Shown here one piece after another: positions 23,874 to 36,640 of a stretch of 64,000 nt of DNA. Within the stretch, counting starts at the first letter, position 1. Every line of letters begins with the position of its first letter. A program made the translations under genes and the position numbers. The notes beneath the pieces are model-generated. The model worked only from the letters and a program-made list of their open reading frames with translations. It did no database searches and was not told where the DNA came from. Source of the DNA: Chromobotia macracanthus (Eukaryota > Chordata > Actinopteri > Cypriniformes > Botiidae); contig JAZGTH010000068.1 in assembly GCA_036877525.1 (NCBI GenBank), positions 620,001-684,000 of the forward strand, read 5' to 3'.

Positions 23874-24328
23874 ATCAACATCACAGAAAAACAAAGAATT
23901 TTATTCAAGTGTGCTTATAATATACTTCTTTTAAACTACAAATAAGAAAGTATACTTTCTTAATTAAATATACTGTTTAATTAAGTAAATCTGACAAATA
24001 AGGGTCTCACTTGAGAGCCCTATCACCTCTTCAAGAATATCACCCCAGCAGTCACTGAGACGGTGCCATCAGCGGTTCTCGCTCGGGCTGTTCAGTGGTT
24101 CCCCTGTGTGCTCGGCAGACCAGGTTTAACAAAAAGCACTTTTTCTGTTCTGAAAGACAGGTTTAAGCCAGAGCATCATCTATTGATGCAGTGTCCTGTT
24201 CATATTCAGGAAACCAGTCAAGTTTCTTAGACCAGCAACAAGCCAACTACCATATTCAAAATTTTGGTTTTATGTCTAAAGGGTGACACTATGCAATATA
24301 AACCTTCTTTTTGTTCTCTCCAACCCAG

Positions 24329-24358
24329 GTCACCGACACCCAAAACATCACTCACTGA
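24329..24358 (+). CDS. ank1: Candidate alternative terminal exon of ank1
   Basis: A strong pyrimidine tract (CTTCTTTTTGTTCTCTCC) and AACCCAG precede ten codons, VTDTQNITH and stop, in the phase-0 frame left by the donor at 17615. The result would be ...GHDSK-VTDTQNITH, comparable in position and length to the short ...HSKDHTSTPNP ending of non-sAnk1 human ANK1 isoforms. An AATAAA at 24374-24379, only 16 bases after the stop, supports a genuine 3' end. Residue identity to the human tail is weak and the exon is tiny, so transcript evidence is required. Confidence 0.45.
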   Translation, partial: VTDTQNITH

Positions 24359-24761
24359 CAAATGATGGCATCAAATAAAGAAGAGAACTACAGTGATGGA
24401 TATAATGCATATTAATTAATATGAAAATATTTAATTTTTTAACAAGCAAAATAAACACTAGAGGCTAGGGGCATGATTTATTTAAAAATGAAACTAAACA
24501 CTGTAAACAAGAAAGCATTTAAGAAGAGCTTCTTGTAATCTCAATATCAGCATGTGAAAGTGCTGTCGCATGGCCTGCCTTTTATACAGCACTGACTGCA
24601 AGCAATTATGAGACTCCAAAAGTGTATTAAGTGTATGCTTAAGATCTAGAATGCTGTTACTGCAAGATTGTGAAACTGGGAGACCCAAAAGCTAGTTTAA
24701 CCCAATACAGCAACAAATTCCTGTCTAACTCTCTTTCCAGTTTATCCAAACCACAATATAA

Positions 24762-24764
<3 letters not shown>

Positions 24765-24845
<81 letters not shown>
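24765..24845. repeat. (TA)n microsatellite
   Basis: About 80 bp of uninterrupted TA. The Tyr-Ile open frame across it is an artefact. Confidence 0.97.
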
Positions 24846-24848
<3 letters not shown>

Positions 24849-25014
24849 CACCATTTCAAAATATTAAATTATCATTCAAATATCTGATTACAAAGATATG
24901 GATATACAAATTAGTATGTGTGTTAGGACAACAACAAAAGCAATAAAAATGTCTTTCTAGTTTATTAGCTCAATCTGAAAAATATCCAGGAGAACTATAT
25001 GCATATGCAATATA

Positions 25015-25422
25015 CACCACCAGTCAGAGGTTTAGGATCACTTGACAAAAACGTTTCTTATGATCTTAAACATCTTGTAATCTGAAGGTGTTGCAATGGA
25101 ATAGGTGCAATGGAAATTTATAATACTACTTATGTCCCCACAGTTGCAATGTTTGAAATTACTTTTGTAGACCAAAATATAATTGTGCTAACAGTAATTT
25201 CTTTCATTAGAAAACCAAATTTTTTATTTAAAAATGAAATGGATTACTTGGACCAAATAATGAATAACAATTCTAGACAAAAGGTGTCTATGTTGAAGAT
25301 GCTAAAATATAACAATTTATTTTGGATTCTTTTAGTCACAGCATAATTCTCACAGTTACAATTGTGTTATTCCATAGTTTTGATGGGTTTACCTAGTGAA
25401 CCTAAACTCTTGACCGGTAGTA
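25015..25422. repeat. Tc1-type MITE
   Basis: The ends read CACCACCAGTCAGAGGTTTA, GGATCACTTGAC and CCTAAACTCTTGACCGGTAG, imperfect inverted repeats flanked by TATA. It has no transposase; short + frames within it are noise. It is related to copies at 17755 and 32855. Confidence 0.75.
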
Positions 25423-26394
25423 TGTATATACAAACACACACGTATATGTATGTATATACAGTTGGGGACGAAAGTTTGCATATCTGCCAGGTGTACATAC
25501 ATTTCAACAGGAAAATCAGTATAAATTTCGAGTTGCAGGTTGAGTCGCACCTACTCGATAACAAAATTTTAACATTTTACATGGATCCTTCAAGGGTTTT
25601 CATACTTCTGGTTCTTAGTATATTGTGTTACCTCATGGAATATTCACACCTTTTGTAATTGCTTTGTATGAGTCTCTTAATTGTCCTCAGTGTGAAAATA
25701 TGGACCTCAAAATCATATAGCTACTGTTGGCAAGGGGTCAAGTATGCAGAATATTCTAGAAAAGAATGTGTAGGACCTGCAATTTTCTAAAGACCAGTGA
25801 GCAGTTAAATGGCTTAGAACAAACAAGCAACTCATTAACAATGATCACAAAAACAACAAAAATGTTGTTGGTTGTCCAGGTAATCTTTCAACCCCAACTG
25901 TGTATGTCAATATATATACTGGAGAGGCCAAAAGTCTGGATTAATGTACAGATGCTGTTTAGAAGGATATTGATACTTCAATTCAGAAAAGTGGCATTCA
26001 GCTAAATATATAGGCAGGACTTTACAAGTGTAAAAAACATCAGTAATTGATAAAGTAGTTCTTCATTCAATCTAGACAGGCTCCCTTTTCAATATATGTC
26101 ACTCCTCAACGTCAACACCTCCAAGTTATCAGGCTAAATTGATAAATTAAAATAAAACACAATAAATATTATGAAACACAGTTGAAAGTTGGTTCATTAA
26201 AAATAATAACATTTATTCTTTTAACAGTTTAATAACAGTTTTTTGTTTGTGGGTATGCATGAAAATTTTGGGGAGCAGCAACCCCTAACAATCCTAAATT
26301 TAAAAAAAAAAAAATTCAAATTGTATTTAATTCATATGAAACTTAGCTAATCTTCAGGGCCTGCCTGACAAAGCCTTCTAAATTGATTTTGTAA
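25423..26394. other. Intergenic sequence, nothing identified
   Basis: AT-rich sequence downstream of ank1 and upstream of Tc1 copy 2. No coding frame is supported. Confidence 0.6.
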
Positions 26395-26396
26395 TA

Positions 26397-27978
26397 CAAC
26401 CCCAAATCAGAAAAAGTTGGGACAGTATGGAAAAAAAAAAAAAAAAAAAAAGTGATTTCTAAATTTACTTTGACTTGCATTTCATTGCAGACAATACAAC
26501 AGCACATTAAATAATGTGTTCATGATTTTTATTGTTTTTTTCTTAAAAAAAAAAACAAAATTCCTATTTTGGTTCTTGCAACACATTTCAAAAAAAGTTG
26601 GAACAGTAAAGCATTTACCACTTTGTAATGTTGCCATTCCTTTTCACAACACTTAAAAGACGTTTAGGGACTGAAGACACCAAGTGAAGAAGTGTTTCAG
26701 GTGTAATTTTGTCCCATTCTTGCTGCAAACAAGTCTTAAGGTGGGCAACAGTACGGGGTCTTCGTTGTCGCATTTTGCGCTTCAAAATGCACCACATTCT
26801 CTATTGGAGACAGGTTGGGACTGCAGGCAGGCCAGTCAAGTACCTGTATGCTCGTCCTCCGCAGCCAGGACTTTGTAATGTGTGCAGAATGTGGTTTTGC
26901 ATTATCTTGTTGAAATATGCATGGACGTCCCTGGAAAAGATGTCTTCTTGAAGGCAGCATATTGTGCTCCAAAATCTCTATGTACTTTTCAGCATTAATG
27001 GTTCCATCACAGAAGTGCAAGTTACCTTTACCAAGGGCACTGACACAACCCCATACCATGACAGACCCTGGCTTTTGGACTTGTTGCTGGTAACAGTCTG
27101 GATGATCCTTTTCTTCTTTGGTCCGGAGCATACGGCGTCCATTTCTCCCAAAAAATATCTGAAATACTGATTCATCTGACCACAGTACACATTTCCACTG
27201 TGTGATGGTCCATCCCAGATGCCTCTGAGCCCAGAGAAGTCGACGGCGCTTCTGGATACTGTTAACATAGGGCTTCCTTTTGGCACAGTACAGTTTTAAC
27301 TGGCATTTGTGGATGTAACTACGTATTGTGGTACTTGACAAAGGTTTGCCAAAGTAGTCCTAAGCCCGTGTGGTGATATTGCTTATAGATGAATGACGAT
27401 TCTTGATGCAGTGCCGCCTGAGGGATCGGAGAGCACGGTTGTTCAGCTTAGGCTTGCGGCCTTGTCCTTTATGCACTGAAATTCCTCCACATTCCTTGAA
27501 TCTTTTAATTATGTTATGCACTGTTGAAGGTGAAATAAGCAAATGTCTTCCTATCTTTCTTTGAGGAACATTGTTTTTAAACATTTCAATAATTTTCTCA
27601 CGTATTTGTTGCCAAACTGGCGATCCTCAGCCCATCTTTGCTCCTAAAGGACTAGACCTTTCTTGGATGCTGCTTTTGTACCAAATCATAATTACAATCA
27701 CCTGTTGACATCACCTGTTTCAATCACATCATTTAACCAATTTACCTGATTACTAGCCCTAAATTGCTCCTGTTCCAACTTTTTTGAAATGTGTTGCAAG
27801 AACCAAAATAGGAATTTTGTTTTTTTGAAGAAAAAACAATAAAAATCATGAGGAACACATTAAATAATGTGCTGTTGTATTGTCTGCAAAGAAATACAAG
27901 TCAAAATAAATTTAGAAATCTCTACTTTTTTTTATTTGTGTTTTCCATACTGTCCCAACTTCTTCTGATTTGGGGTTG
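26397..27978 (-). mobile_element. Tc1-like DNA transposon, copy 2 (inactivated)
   Basis: This 1582-bp element has TA on both sides (26395-26396 and 27979-27980). Its ends are CAACCCCAAATCAGAAAAAG and CTTCTGATTTGGGGTTG. The inverted repeats of about 200 bp include inner GTTGGAACAG / CTGTTCCAAC motifs. It is highly similar along its whole length to copy 1 at 6168, so both come from the same family burst. It lies just beyond the ank1 3' end. Confidence 0.95.
26615..27689 (-). pseudogene. Tc1-like transposase, copy 2, broken
   Basis: This has the same protein plan as copy 1: helix-turn-helix part (PQRKIGRHLLISPSTVHNI), then LWSDESVF, FQQDNAKPH and NLSPIENV holding the D, D and E. Its lesions differ from copy 1. 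There is a stop at about 27360-27362 where copy 1 has Gln (WAQDYF) and a frame shift near 26797 just after the catalytic Glu. Its C-terminal end (to TAA at 26615) is still readable in another frame. At 6824, where copy 1 has its stop, this copy still has Trp. The two copies therefore died separately. Confidence 0.9.
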
Positions 27979-27980
27979 TA

Positions 27981-30577
27981 AAATCCATATGGATGAACAA
28001 TTACAACATTTACTCAGCTGTGCCTAAACATTCACACTATGTATTTCATATCTCATTATTCTTTCATGCCATCTAGCTGAGGGTGTCTTTGATTTAGCAC
28101 ACATTGGTTCGGCTACAGGCTTTTTACTTGTTTAGGCATTTAAGCCCCACATATGGCAATTTCTTAACTGTTTCCATGATGCCACTTTCATGGCTCATGT
28201 TACCTTCGGGCCATGTCTACTGAATCTTTAGGATGTTCATTTTCAATCTGTGATCACTTCTTGGCATCAGGATGTCTGTCTCTATGATGCTCACCACTAA
28301 AGGATTCACAATTTCAAGGCTGTGCCTTTGAACCCTACATTTGGCAACTTTATCTGCCTGCAATGTCATACTTCCATTCTACTCTGCTGAATAGCTTTAT
28401 TGAAAATAATTCCATATTGATGTAAGAATAAGTATTTTCTCAGCTGTGCTTAGTGTGCTTATGCTTATATCTAGTCTTTTCTTGGAATCAGAACCATTTG
28501 GCATACTTTAAATCCTGTGTGCTACATTTCACCACATATATTCAAGTCTTCTCTTGGGTGTTTTTCAGCTGCATTATGCTTGCTATGGTCCAGTACTTGG
28601 CCTCATATTGCTGCTTTCGGCTATATTTTATATTTACATCATATACTATATATGCAAAGTTGGCAAAAAAATAATAATCATGCCAATAACTTTTATAGCC
28701 TTAATAAATTAAAAAAAATCAAACATGTCACCTTAGCACCCCTACAATTCTACTATTAGCAGACTTTCAGTGAAATGTAAATGTCACCGATGACTGTGTT
28801 CGATTTTTAATCTTTTAATACAATTTTTAAAAAAAATCTGGATTTCCTGTAAGGATACAATTATCATATGATTTAGATTTCTCAAATTTCCAGCAATAAA
28901 ACCAACAAATGTTTATTTTTTAAAGATACAATTAATCTTTAAGTGCACTGCATAGTGTTGATAAAGATAGAGCACAATCTATATTATTTTTATCTTTTAG
29001 AAATATCTTTTATTAATTTTAAGTAACAATTGGGTGACTAGCCCACTAAGTTGGCACTAAACACATGAACAACACATGCCTGACAAAAGTTGATAACCAC
29101 TGTTTTGCAATTGGGAAAACCAAACATCCCCTTTCGTTGAGACAACAAAAAACATTTAGAAGCACTTCAGGGTTCTCACATATATAATATTATTTTTGGA
29201 ACATTTTGCTTGGTTTATGGCCAAGAATCAGTCATCTTATTGTATATTAGCTTCATGATTAGTTTCCATGCAAACCAAACAGACCATTTTATATCAATCT
29301 TATTAATTTATTTATTCATATTTTAGTAAAGCCTCATTTAATGTTACATCTGAAATGCCACAACTCAACTCAAACATCTAAGATTTATGCTAATGATACC
29401 TGTCTGCAAATATAGCCACTTACACAAACAGTTTAAGATTCTGAAATTAATATGGGCATTAAATACTGGCCAAAATGTACATATCTATAGTAAATGTACA
29501 TATCTGAGTAACACGTCACATCCAGTCAATAAAACTTTTAAAGCATCAATTTTACATACTGTCATACTGTAAGCAAAAAGATGTTTCAATATAAAGATGC
29601 CAAATTCAGAATAAGTGACTTGGACATATTCATAAACTTTTTGGGAAAATCATTTCATAAACATGCTGCAGCAGTCTGGTTAGACTAAAATACCTCAACA
29701 AGCTTGGGACATCAAGCAATTTTGAAAATAATTTTAATACCACGTGAGTTAGGAAGAAGTGAGATAAGCATGCATCAAGCTTATTTCTTAAAAAGTGTGT
29801 AAATCTGTCAAATATTTTGCTTAAATGAAGGTGCACATTTACTTATATTTTATTTTACTGAGGGATTTACATGATTTATATTTTCAGGCACCTGGAATGT
29901 TTGTGAACTTCAAAAATAGCAAAAAAAAAAATAGCAATGGCTGCTTAGGTGGACTAGTCCATTGCAATATGGTAGCAAGGAAATGTAAAATTTGCAATGC
30001 AGAATGTTTGATGTCTAAGAGCAAAACTATTACCAAAATATGAACTGTTGCATAGTGAAAGACTATTTATACTTCTATTTACTACAGAATGATTTCAATT
30101 GAATATTAATGCAATATTAGCATATTACTTACAAATAGGAATGCAAACTGCACATGTGCATCAAAAAGATGTTTTAATACATCTTTATAATTATATTTGA
30201 AATAGGAATTCATGACTTGCTATTTGGGAATGTAGCAATAGTTTGATGTCATGGATATACTTAGCATCTTGGCAAATAAGACTAAATGGGTGCCTGTGGG
30301 AATACAAAAGCCTTGTGCTTCCAATATTGTTTTTATTTTATTAATATTATAGTTTAAGCAAGATTTTCAATGTCTATATAAATATAAATAAATATACTAT
30401 GTACACCAGCTAAAGATACATTTACAGAATAATAAAGAAATAAAAACACAAATGCTTTTATGTGGTCATTTTTTGTTGTATTGTGTTTTGTAAAACATTA
30501 CAGTTACAACATGACATGCAGTCAGTTGTGTCAAAAAGATGGAAACATTTTTCAACTGTAAACAGTCTGTATTCTAG
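27981..30577. other. Intergenic sequence, no gene identified
   Basis: AT-rich. At 28090-28560 there are faint internal similarities (CTTGGCATCAGGATGTC / CTTGGAATCAGAACC and CCCCACATATGGCAA / CCCTACATTTGGCAA), suggesting an old tandem repeat. No convincing exon was seen. Confidence 0.55.
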
Positions 30578-30735
30578 ACTGTAAAAAATGATAGTAAAAA
30601 TTACAGTAAAAAAACTGTGATTTTTACTGAAGCAACAGTGAAAGACTATAAAATCCCAAACAGTATATCACCATAGTATATACACTGAATTACCCTAAAT
30701 TAAGAAACGGTACATAACTTTACTTTTTACTGTCC
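30578..30735 (+). repeat. Left part of an ACTGTAAAAA MITE
   Basis: It begins ACTGTAAAAAATGATAGTAA and continues with ATTACAGTAAAAAAACTGTG. The mirror end (ACGTAAATTTTC, TTTTTACAGT) lies at 36884-36920. A LINE pair sits between them. Confidence 0.6.
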
Positions 30736-30739
30736 TAAT

Positions 30740-31560
30740 ATTTACATTTACATTTAGTCATTTAGCAGACACTTTTATCCAAAGTGACTTACAAAAGGAC
30801 GAGAGCATTGGACATTTTGCCTTGCAAGCTGACAAGCCACGTCTACATAGCTAAATTTACAAGCGGTCATTGTATTCTGCTATTAGAGATAGAATGAACT
30901 AGAGACAAGGAGATTTTTTTTTTTTTTTTTGAGGATAGGGTAGGGCACTAGGGATTAGTCAGATGTCTGCGAAACGGGTGTGTTTTGAGTTGTTTTATTA
31001 AGGTTGTGATGGTCTCAGCGGATTGGGTGGAGGCTGGGAGTTCATTCCACCACAAATAAACAGAATAGATGAAAGTTTTACAGATTGATTTGGTGCCTCA
31101 TTGTGGGGGAACAATCTGACGTCGCTCATTGACTTACCATAGCTGGCAGGAGGGGAGATATGTCTGGAGGAGTGAGTTGAGGTAGCAGGGAGAGGTTCCG
31201 GTTACTGTTCTAAAGGCAAGCATAAATGATTTAAATTTGATGCGGGCAGCTACAGGTAACCAGTGGAGTAAGGTCAGGAGGGATGTGACATGGGCGGTTT
31301 TTGATTGATTGAAGATCAGACGTGCTGCGGCATTCTGGATAATTTGGGCATTGCAGTAGTCCAGCCTTGATATTACAAGTGCTTGGACTAGGAGCTGCGT
31401 TGCGTGCTCGGACAGGAAGGGTCTGATTTTCCTGATGTTGTAAAGCACATACCTGCAGGACCGAGGATGCGACACCATTTTTCTTACATGTAGCGCCATC
31501 TCTGTGCGCTCCGCACTCGACAACATGTGGGGAGCATCGGTGAGGATCTGTTAATTGCAC
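30740..31560 (-). mobile_element. L2-like LINE, 3' portion
   Basis: On the - strand the frame 31134-31526 reads SCRYVLYNIRKIRPFLSE, then LLVQALVISRLDYCN, QNAAARLIF and LHWLPVAARIKFKSFMLAF, the thumb/C-terminal part of an L2-like LINE reverse transcriptase. The left edge carries the LINE 3' tail (CATTTAGCAGACACTTTTAT). It is truncated upstream of the thumb; the catalytic YADD is absent. A + strand copy of the 5' half of such a LINE lies at about 35050-36640. Confidence 0.85.
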
Positions 31561-31875
31561 ACCCTCCTCACTTCTGGGGATTTAACTTTTTTGAGGTAAA
31601 CATGTCAACAGAAATTATTCCAAATTACAAGTAAAAAAAAAGTAGAAAACTGGGTACTGAACTGCTTGTGAAGAAGCTCAGACTTACAATATCATAACAG
31701 GGCACATACCCAGACAGATAAGTAACATGACAGTACAACAAATAAGTTAAATGTAAGGTTACACATAAGGTGGAGGCCTTGGGATAATAGAATAACTATA
31801 AGGAGATATTAAAGTGAAGGTATATTAAAGGGTCCATAACTTACAAATGATATAAGTTTATTAAAACCTTATATG

Positions 31876-32572
31876 TGTCAGGGTCCTGGCTTCCTGTTAT
31901 GACTCTTTCTAGTTATCTTGCCAGGATCCTGACATCCCCGTGTTCTCTATCAGAGCATGTTGTTTAGATCCTGACTCCATCTAGTCTTGGTTCTTGTTCC
32001 TTGGAGTCGGGATCTGAACTCCTGCTCTGGGTCCTTGTCTCATGTGGAAGCACATGGCCTCTGTTTTGTTTACTTTCGCCATGTGCTCTCCGGTCGTGCA
32101 TCTTGGCCCCGCCCCCTTGTTCTCTTGTCTCGTTTGCGCTCATTTTGCGCACCCGTTCCTCGTTGTCCTTGTGTTATTTAATGCCCCCGTGTTTTCTGTC
32201 CTGTGTCGGTTCGTTCCTGTTACCTGCATCCTGTTCCCTGCTTTTTTGTCCTGTTCCCTGCTTTTTTGTCTTGTTCCCTGCTTTCCTGTCCTGTTCCCTG
32301 CTTCCTGTTTTCCCGCGTCGTGAGTCTTGTCAAGTTTTTCGTGCCTTGTCAGTCGTGTTTTTGTCCTGTTTTGTTCTCCGTGTTTTCCGGGGGGTTTTTT
32401 TGTTTCGTTTTTGCTCCGATTTTTGGGAGATTTCCTTAGTTCTTAGTTCTTGTGATCTCCTGTTTTTGTTATCCTTTGACCACCTCGTGGGTTGTTGTTT
32501 TGTTTATTTGTTAATAAAGTTTTTTCAGTTAAACGCTGCCTGCGTCTGGGTTCGTCTACCGTGATCCTGACA
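31876..32572 (+). mobile_element. Solo LTR with 5-bp target duplication
   Basis: This 697-bp unit begins TGTCAGGGTCCTGG and ends CCGTGATCCTGACA (TG...CA). It is flanked by identical ATATG at 31871-31875 and 32573-32577. It contains AATAAA at 32513-32518, close to the right end, and a short tandem repeat of CCTGTTCCCTGCTT words near 32225-32305. There are no internal retroviral genes. The length, ends, target duplication and polyadenylation signal fit a solo LTR left by recombination between two LTRs. The 187-codon frame at 32001-32564 is an artefact of pyrimidine-rich sequence. Confidence 0.85.
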
Positions 32573-32854
32573 ATATGTCAATATTTTGCAAACATAAATA
32601 TGTATTTACGTGATTATGCAGAAACCCTAGTGTAGGATATTGTCCTATAAGATATTGTACTTTAAAACAGGCAGGCTGTAGTAAATGTGCTAACTGTTCA
32701 AGGTGAAGATGGCCTGTCAAAAAGAAAAACTGTTCTGCCACAGTGATATTAAAAATGGTAAGGGGAGGGAGTGATGGGTGTTTTTATAAAGTCCATTACA
32801 TCTCCAAGTTTAGTTTACTTATACTTATTGTTTACTTATGAAATTGTTTATATA

Positions 32855-33340
32855 CACTACCAGTCAAAAGTTTGGAAACACTTTTTCTGTTCATATTTTT
32901 TTTAAGTTTATGAATAATAGTAAACGTATCAAAACTATGAAATTAAAAATAAAAATAAGGTAAAAAGTATATATTCCACCATATTCAATAGTCACCCTTC
33001 ATCTAGAATTTACAAATATTTTCCTGACATTTTCCATCACCCAGTTTCTTGAGGAATCATCCTGAGAAGATTTTTAAAGAGTTTTGAAACAGTGCCCCTC
33101 TATCCTGCGCTCTTATTGGCTGCTTTTTTCTTCATTATTTGGTCCAAATCATCTATTTTAAAAAAAGTAGAATAATTGTAGTTTTCTAATAAAATTGAAA
33201 ATTTGAAAAATTGAAATTAATATGTTGGTACAATTATATTTTTATTTTTACATGTTTAACGTTTAATCAAATGTCTTCAGATTAAAAGATTTTTAAAAAA
33301 ACATTTCAGTCAAGTGTCTCCAAACTTTTGACGGGTAGTG
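32855..33340. repeat. Tc1-type MITE
   Basis: The ends CACTACCAGTCAAAAGTTTG and CAAACTTTTGACGGGTAGTG are near-perfect inverted repeats flanked by TATA. It is 486 bp with no coding potential, and belongs to the same group as the copies at 17755 and 25015. Confidence 0.9.
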
Positions 33341-34940
33341 TATATATACACACACGCAATCCAGACATTTACAAGAGCGCGAATAACAGAAAAGCGACAC
33401 GGTCCCTAAATGAAGCCCGAATAAGAAGCCGGCAATTTGGAAGCGTTGAGTCTTTTGTGGTGGAACGAATAGCATCAATAAGAAGCCGCGAATAAGAAAC
33501 TAGATTCAGCTTCGTCTGTTTATTTAAGTGTTTTGGAGCAGATTGTAAACAGACATTCTGTAAATATGGATCTTTTCGGGGTTTTTTACTGCCCACTTGT
33601 CACGGAAGCACAGAGGTTTTACAGATAGCAATATTAGTGACAAACAGAGCTTCTGCTTATCATTCGTCTTGTGTCCCAACTCAAGTCAGCTCACTCTGGT
33701 TTTTTGGAGGTTTGGGAGGGATGTACAGAGACAGACAAAGGTTATATGGATACTTCTGAAAATTCAGTGACCTTTTTCTTAGCAACGTCTGTTTATTATA
33801 CTAGAAACTGCAGGGGCAGTTCAGTATCATCTCCTGACATGATCTGTTCTCTGCATGTAATAAAGGGCCAATGACGAGTGCATAATCAAGAGCTCAGCCT
33901 TTTAAAGAAATGTTTAAATGTTCAAAAAGTTGCTGGCCTGTGACATGCAGGAAAATGGTGAGAATGTAATTCATGTCAATGTCAGAAGCAGTTCGTTTTT
34001 GTTTTTAACTTTAAAGGGTGATTTTTTTTTTCTATTTGTAATATGCAACCTATGTATTAAAAAATAAATTCTTGAGGTAATTTCAGTTTAACTTAGGATG
34101 ATGTATTTCCTCCTGTCTTTTTTATATATTGTATATATGTGGTTATTCAGTGTACATTTAATTCCTAGCCCATAAATGTCTGAACACTGCAGAATCATTT
34201 CACTGTCTCCTTGGTGCATCTGGAGAGAATGCAAGGCTGCCAGGTGTACAGGAAAGTGTGATGGTCAGCACTCTGATCTGTCATCGTTGTTAACAGCACT
34301 CAGCTTCTGTGAGTACAATTAATTTTTAGGTTGCTGAACTGGTGCTGCCTTGCATCAATAAATGTGTCAGATGAGTGGATGCCTCAAATTTTAATCTTAA
34401 AAAAATAGGTTCTAATACTTGATCCCTGCTGCTTAGGTTAATAGATTTATCAATATGCTAATAATCTTGATGTTCTATCTAACTAACTTCTGAAATTGAA
34501 ACATCATATTACTTAATCATATTAAGCTATTTTTTTGTAAAAACTGTTTTTTTTTTTGGGTGCAGAGAAGATAATGTCACAATGAACACCTGATTGACAT
34601 TTGTGGTTCTTTAAGAATAAAAATGGCAATACAGACTCAAAGTTCCAGTTTCCTGAACATTGGACCTTGTTTAATTAAGAATGTCCCACCTGTCTTCAGT
34701 CTTGACCCAATGACTTGTAAACATGTCTGAAGGTAAGCAGTGAATCATTCAAGCCCTCAAACTTTACTTAGTCTGTCTCTCTGGGTGCATGGTCCACTCT
34801 GAAATACAGTTTTGCACATCACTTTAATCACCAGCATTTGTTTCACTACTGTGGACCTGTGACAGAGGCTTTTTGTCTGTGTGAGCTAGCAGTAGCAGTA
34901 GTGTGCTCGCTGTGTTTAATTGGTGCTGGACATGTAGCTG
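33341..34940. other. No gene identified
   Basis: AT-rich sequence between the MITE and the LINE 5' half. Short frames only. Confidence 0.6.
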
Positions 34941-35049
34941 TTTGCTAGAAGGAAGGTTGAACAACTCTGCACTTCTTAAGGTAAGCTCTGTTAATTTTGA
35001 GCCTTGAACCTGTTAATTGAGTAGGTGGGCTCAGCTGTGAAGCAATCAG

Positions 35050-36640
35050 TGAGCCACGTATTAGTTGGCATTTAAACTGGAGCAGAAGCAGCAGCCCAAG
35101 AGTGAAGACATACAAGTGTAAAGACCTACGACTCAACCTGTGCAACTCCACCAAGCAGGGACACCGACAGGAAATTGCACAGCATGCCAAGTTTCCACTG
35201 CTTGTTTAGTCAAATCTCAGTGCTCTGGCACTGACAGAGACATGGATCAACAAGGAAAACACTGCAACTCCATCAGCACTTTCACACACTCACTCCGCCC
35301 CACAGGGCGCAGAGGGGGGACAAGTTTGCTTATATCTAACACCTGGAATTGCACTCCACTGCCCTCTCTCTGTAATAATACATCATTCGAATATCATGCA
35401 ATAACAGCCTCTTCTCAAGAAAAAATTCACCTGGTTGTCATCTATCGGCCTCCAGGTCAGTTGGGCAACTTCATCGAAGAACCTGACATGCTGCTATCAT
35501 CTTTTCCAGAAGATGGCACTCCAATGGTAGTTCTTGGTTACTTTAACATCTACCTAGACAGACCACAAGCAGTTGACCTCTTAGCTCTTCCCCCCTCTTT
35601 TGACTTCCTACAAACTAATACTCCTTTCACCCACAAAGGAGGGAAGCAACTAGACCTGATCTTCTCTCGTAGCTGCACCACAAATAATGTCCTTGTTACA
35701 CTTCTACGGGTGTCTGATCATTTCTTCATACAATTCACTGTTACCCTCCCTCCATGCTCACCACCCATCCCCACCCCTGTTTCTGTTCATCATAACTTCC
35801 ACTCACTCTCACCTACTCGCTTTTTATCAACAGTTTCCACTTCCGTCCCCCCAATAACCCAGTTCTCATCACTAAGTGCTGAGGCAGCAACAGATACTGT
35901 CTGCACAACTTTAACATCCTGTCCTGACGATATCTGCCCTCTAACCTCCAGGACAACACATGCAACACCCTCAAGTACCTGGCTCTCTGAGACCCTCCGC
36001 AGCCACCGGATCAAGCTCAGAGCCATAGAGAGAAAATGGCGTAAATCAAAAGACCCTGCAGACTTCAACAAGTATGAATCTCTCTTCCTTTTCCAAAAGT
36101 GTCTCCTCTGCCAAAGCTGCCTAATTTCAAAATAGGATCAGCAACACTTCTAACAGCCATCAGCTTTTCTCAACTTTCTCATCTCTCCTTAGTCCCCCCC
36201 CACCCCCCACCCCCCCACTACATCTCTGATTGCCAATGACTTTGCCAATTTTTTCACAGACAAAGTAGCTGCCATCAACAACCAATTATTTGCACCACAC
36301 ACCCCTAAACCCGCCTAAGCAATCATCTATCTCTCCTCTCTGAAACTGACGTCTCCAAAATCATCCTCTCTAACCTACCACCTGCCCCCTTGACCCTATC
36401 CCCTCACATCTACTGCAAGCAATCTCTCCATCACTCTTGTCAGAACTCACACACATTCTAAACATGTCAATCTCTGGACCTGCACTCAACTGGTTCAGCT
36501 CATATCACAGACAGATCTTTCAAGGTATCATGGAGAGGTGGGGAGTCAATATCACATCAGCTGACCACAGGGGTCCCACAGGAATCAGTTCTTGCTCCTC
36601 TCCTCTTCTCAATATACACAGCATCTCAAGGTGCAGTCAT
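35050..36640 (+). mobile_element. L2-like LINE, 5' portion (endonuclease), inverted relative to 30740-31560
   Basis: The frame 35140-36135 encodes an apurinic endonuclease domain: FTHSLRPTGRRGGTSLLIS, KIHLVVIYRPPGQLG, MVVLGYFNIYLD (the family has LGDFN; Asp is Tyr here), KQLDLIFSR and VLVTLLRVSDHFFIQF. A linker follows, then a broken reverse-transcriptase segment at 36437-36643 (LNWFSSY, QIFQGIMERWG). The frame is lost between. It ends near 36640 just after the GPTGISSC block, so palm motif C and everything beyond are absent. The product would be non-functional. Confidence 0.88.

Noticed and set aside
32001..32564. 187-codon open frame rich in Cys, Phe, Leu and Ser
   Set aside because: It lies wholly inside the solo LTR and derives from pyrimidine-rich tandem words; no known protein.
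35140..36135. A 331-residue host protein
   Set aside because: Endonuclease blocks (IYRPPGQLG, LDLIFSR) show it is LINE ORF2, already lacking the key Asp of LGDFN.
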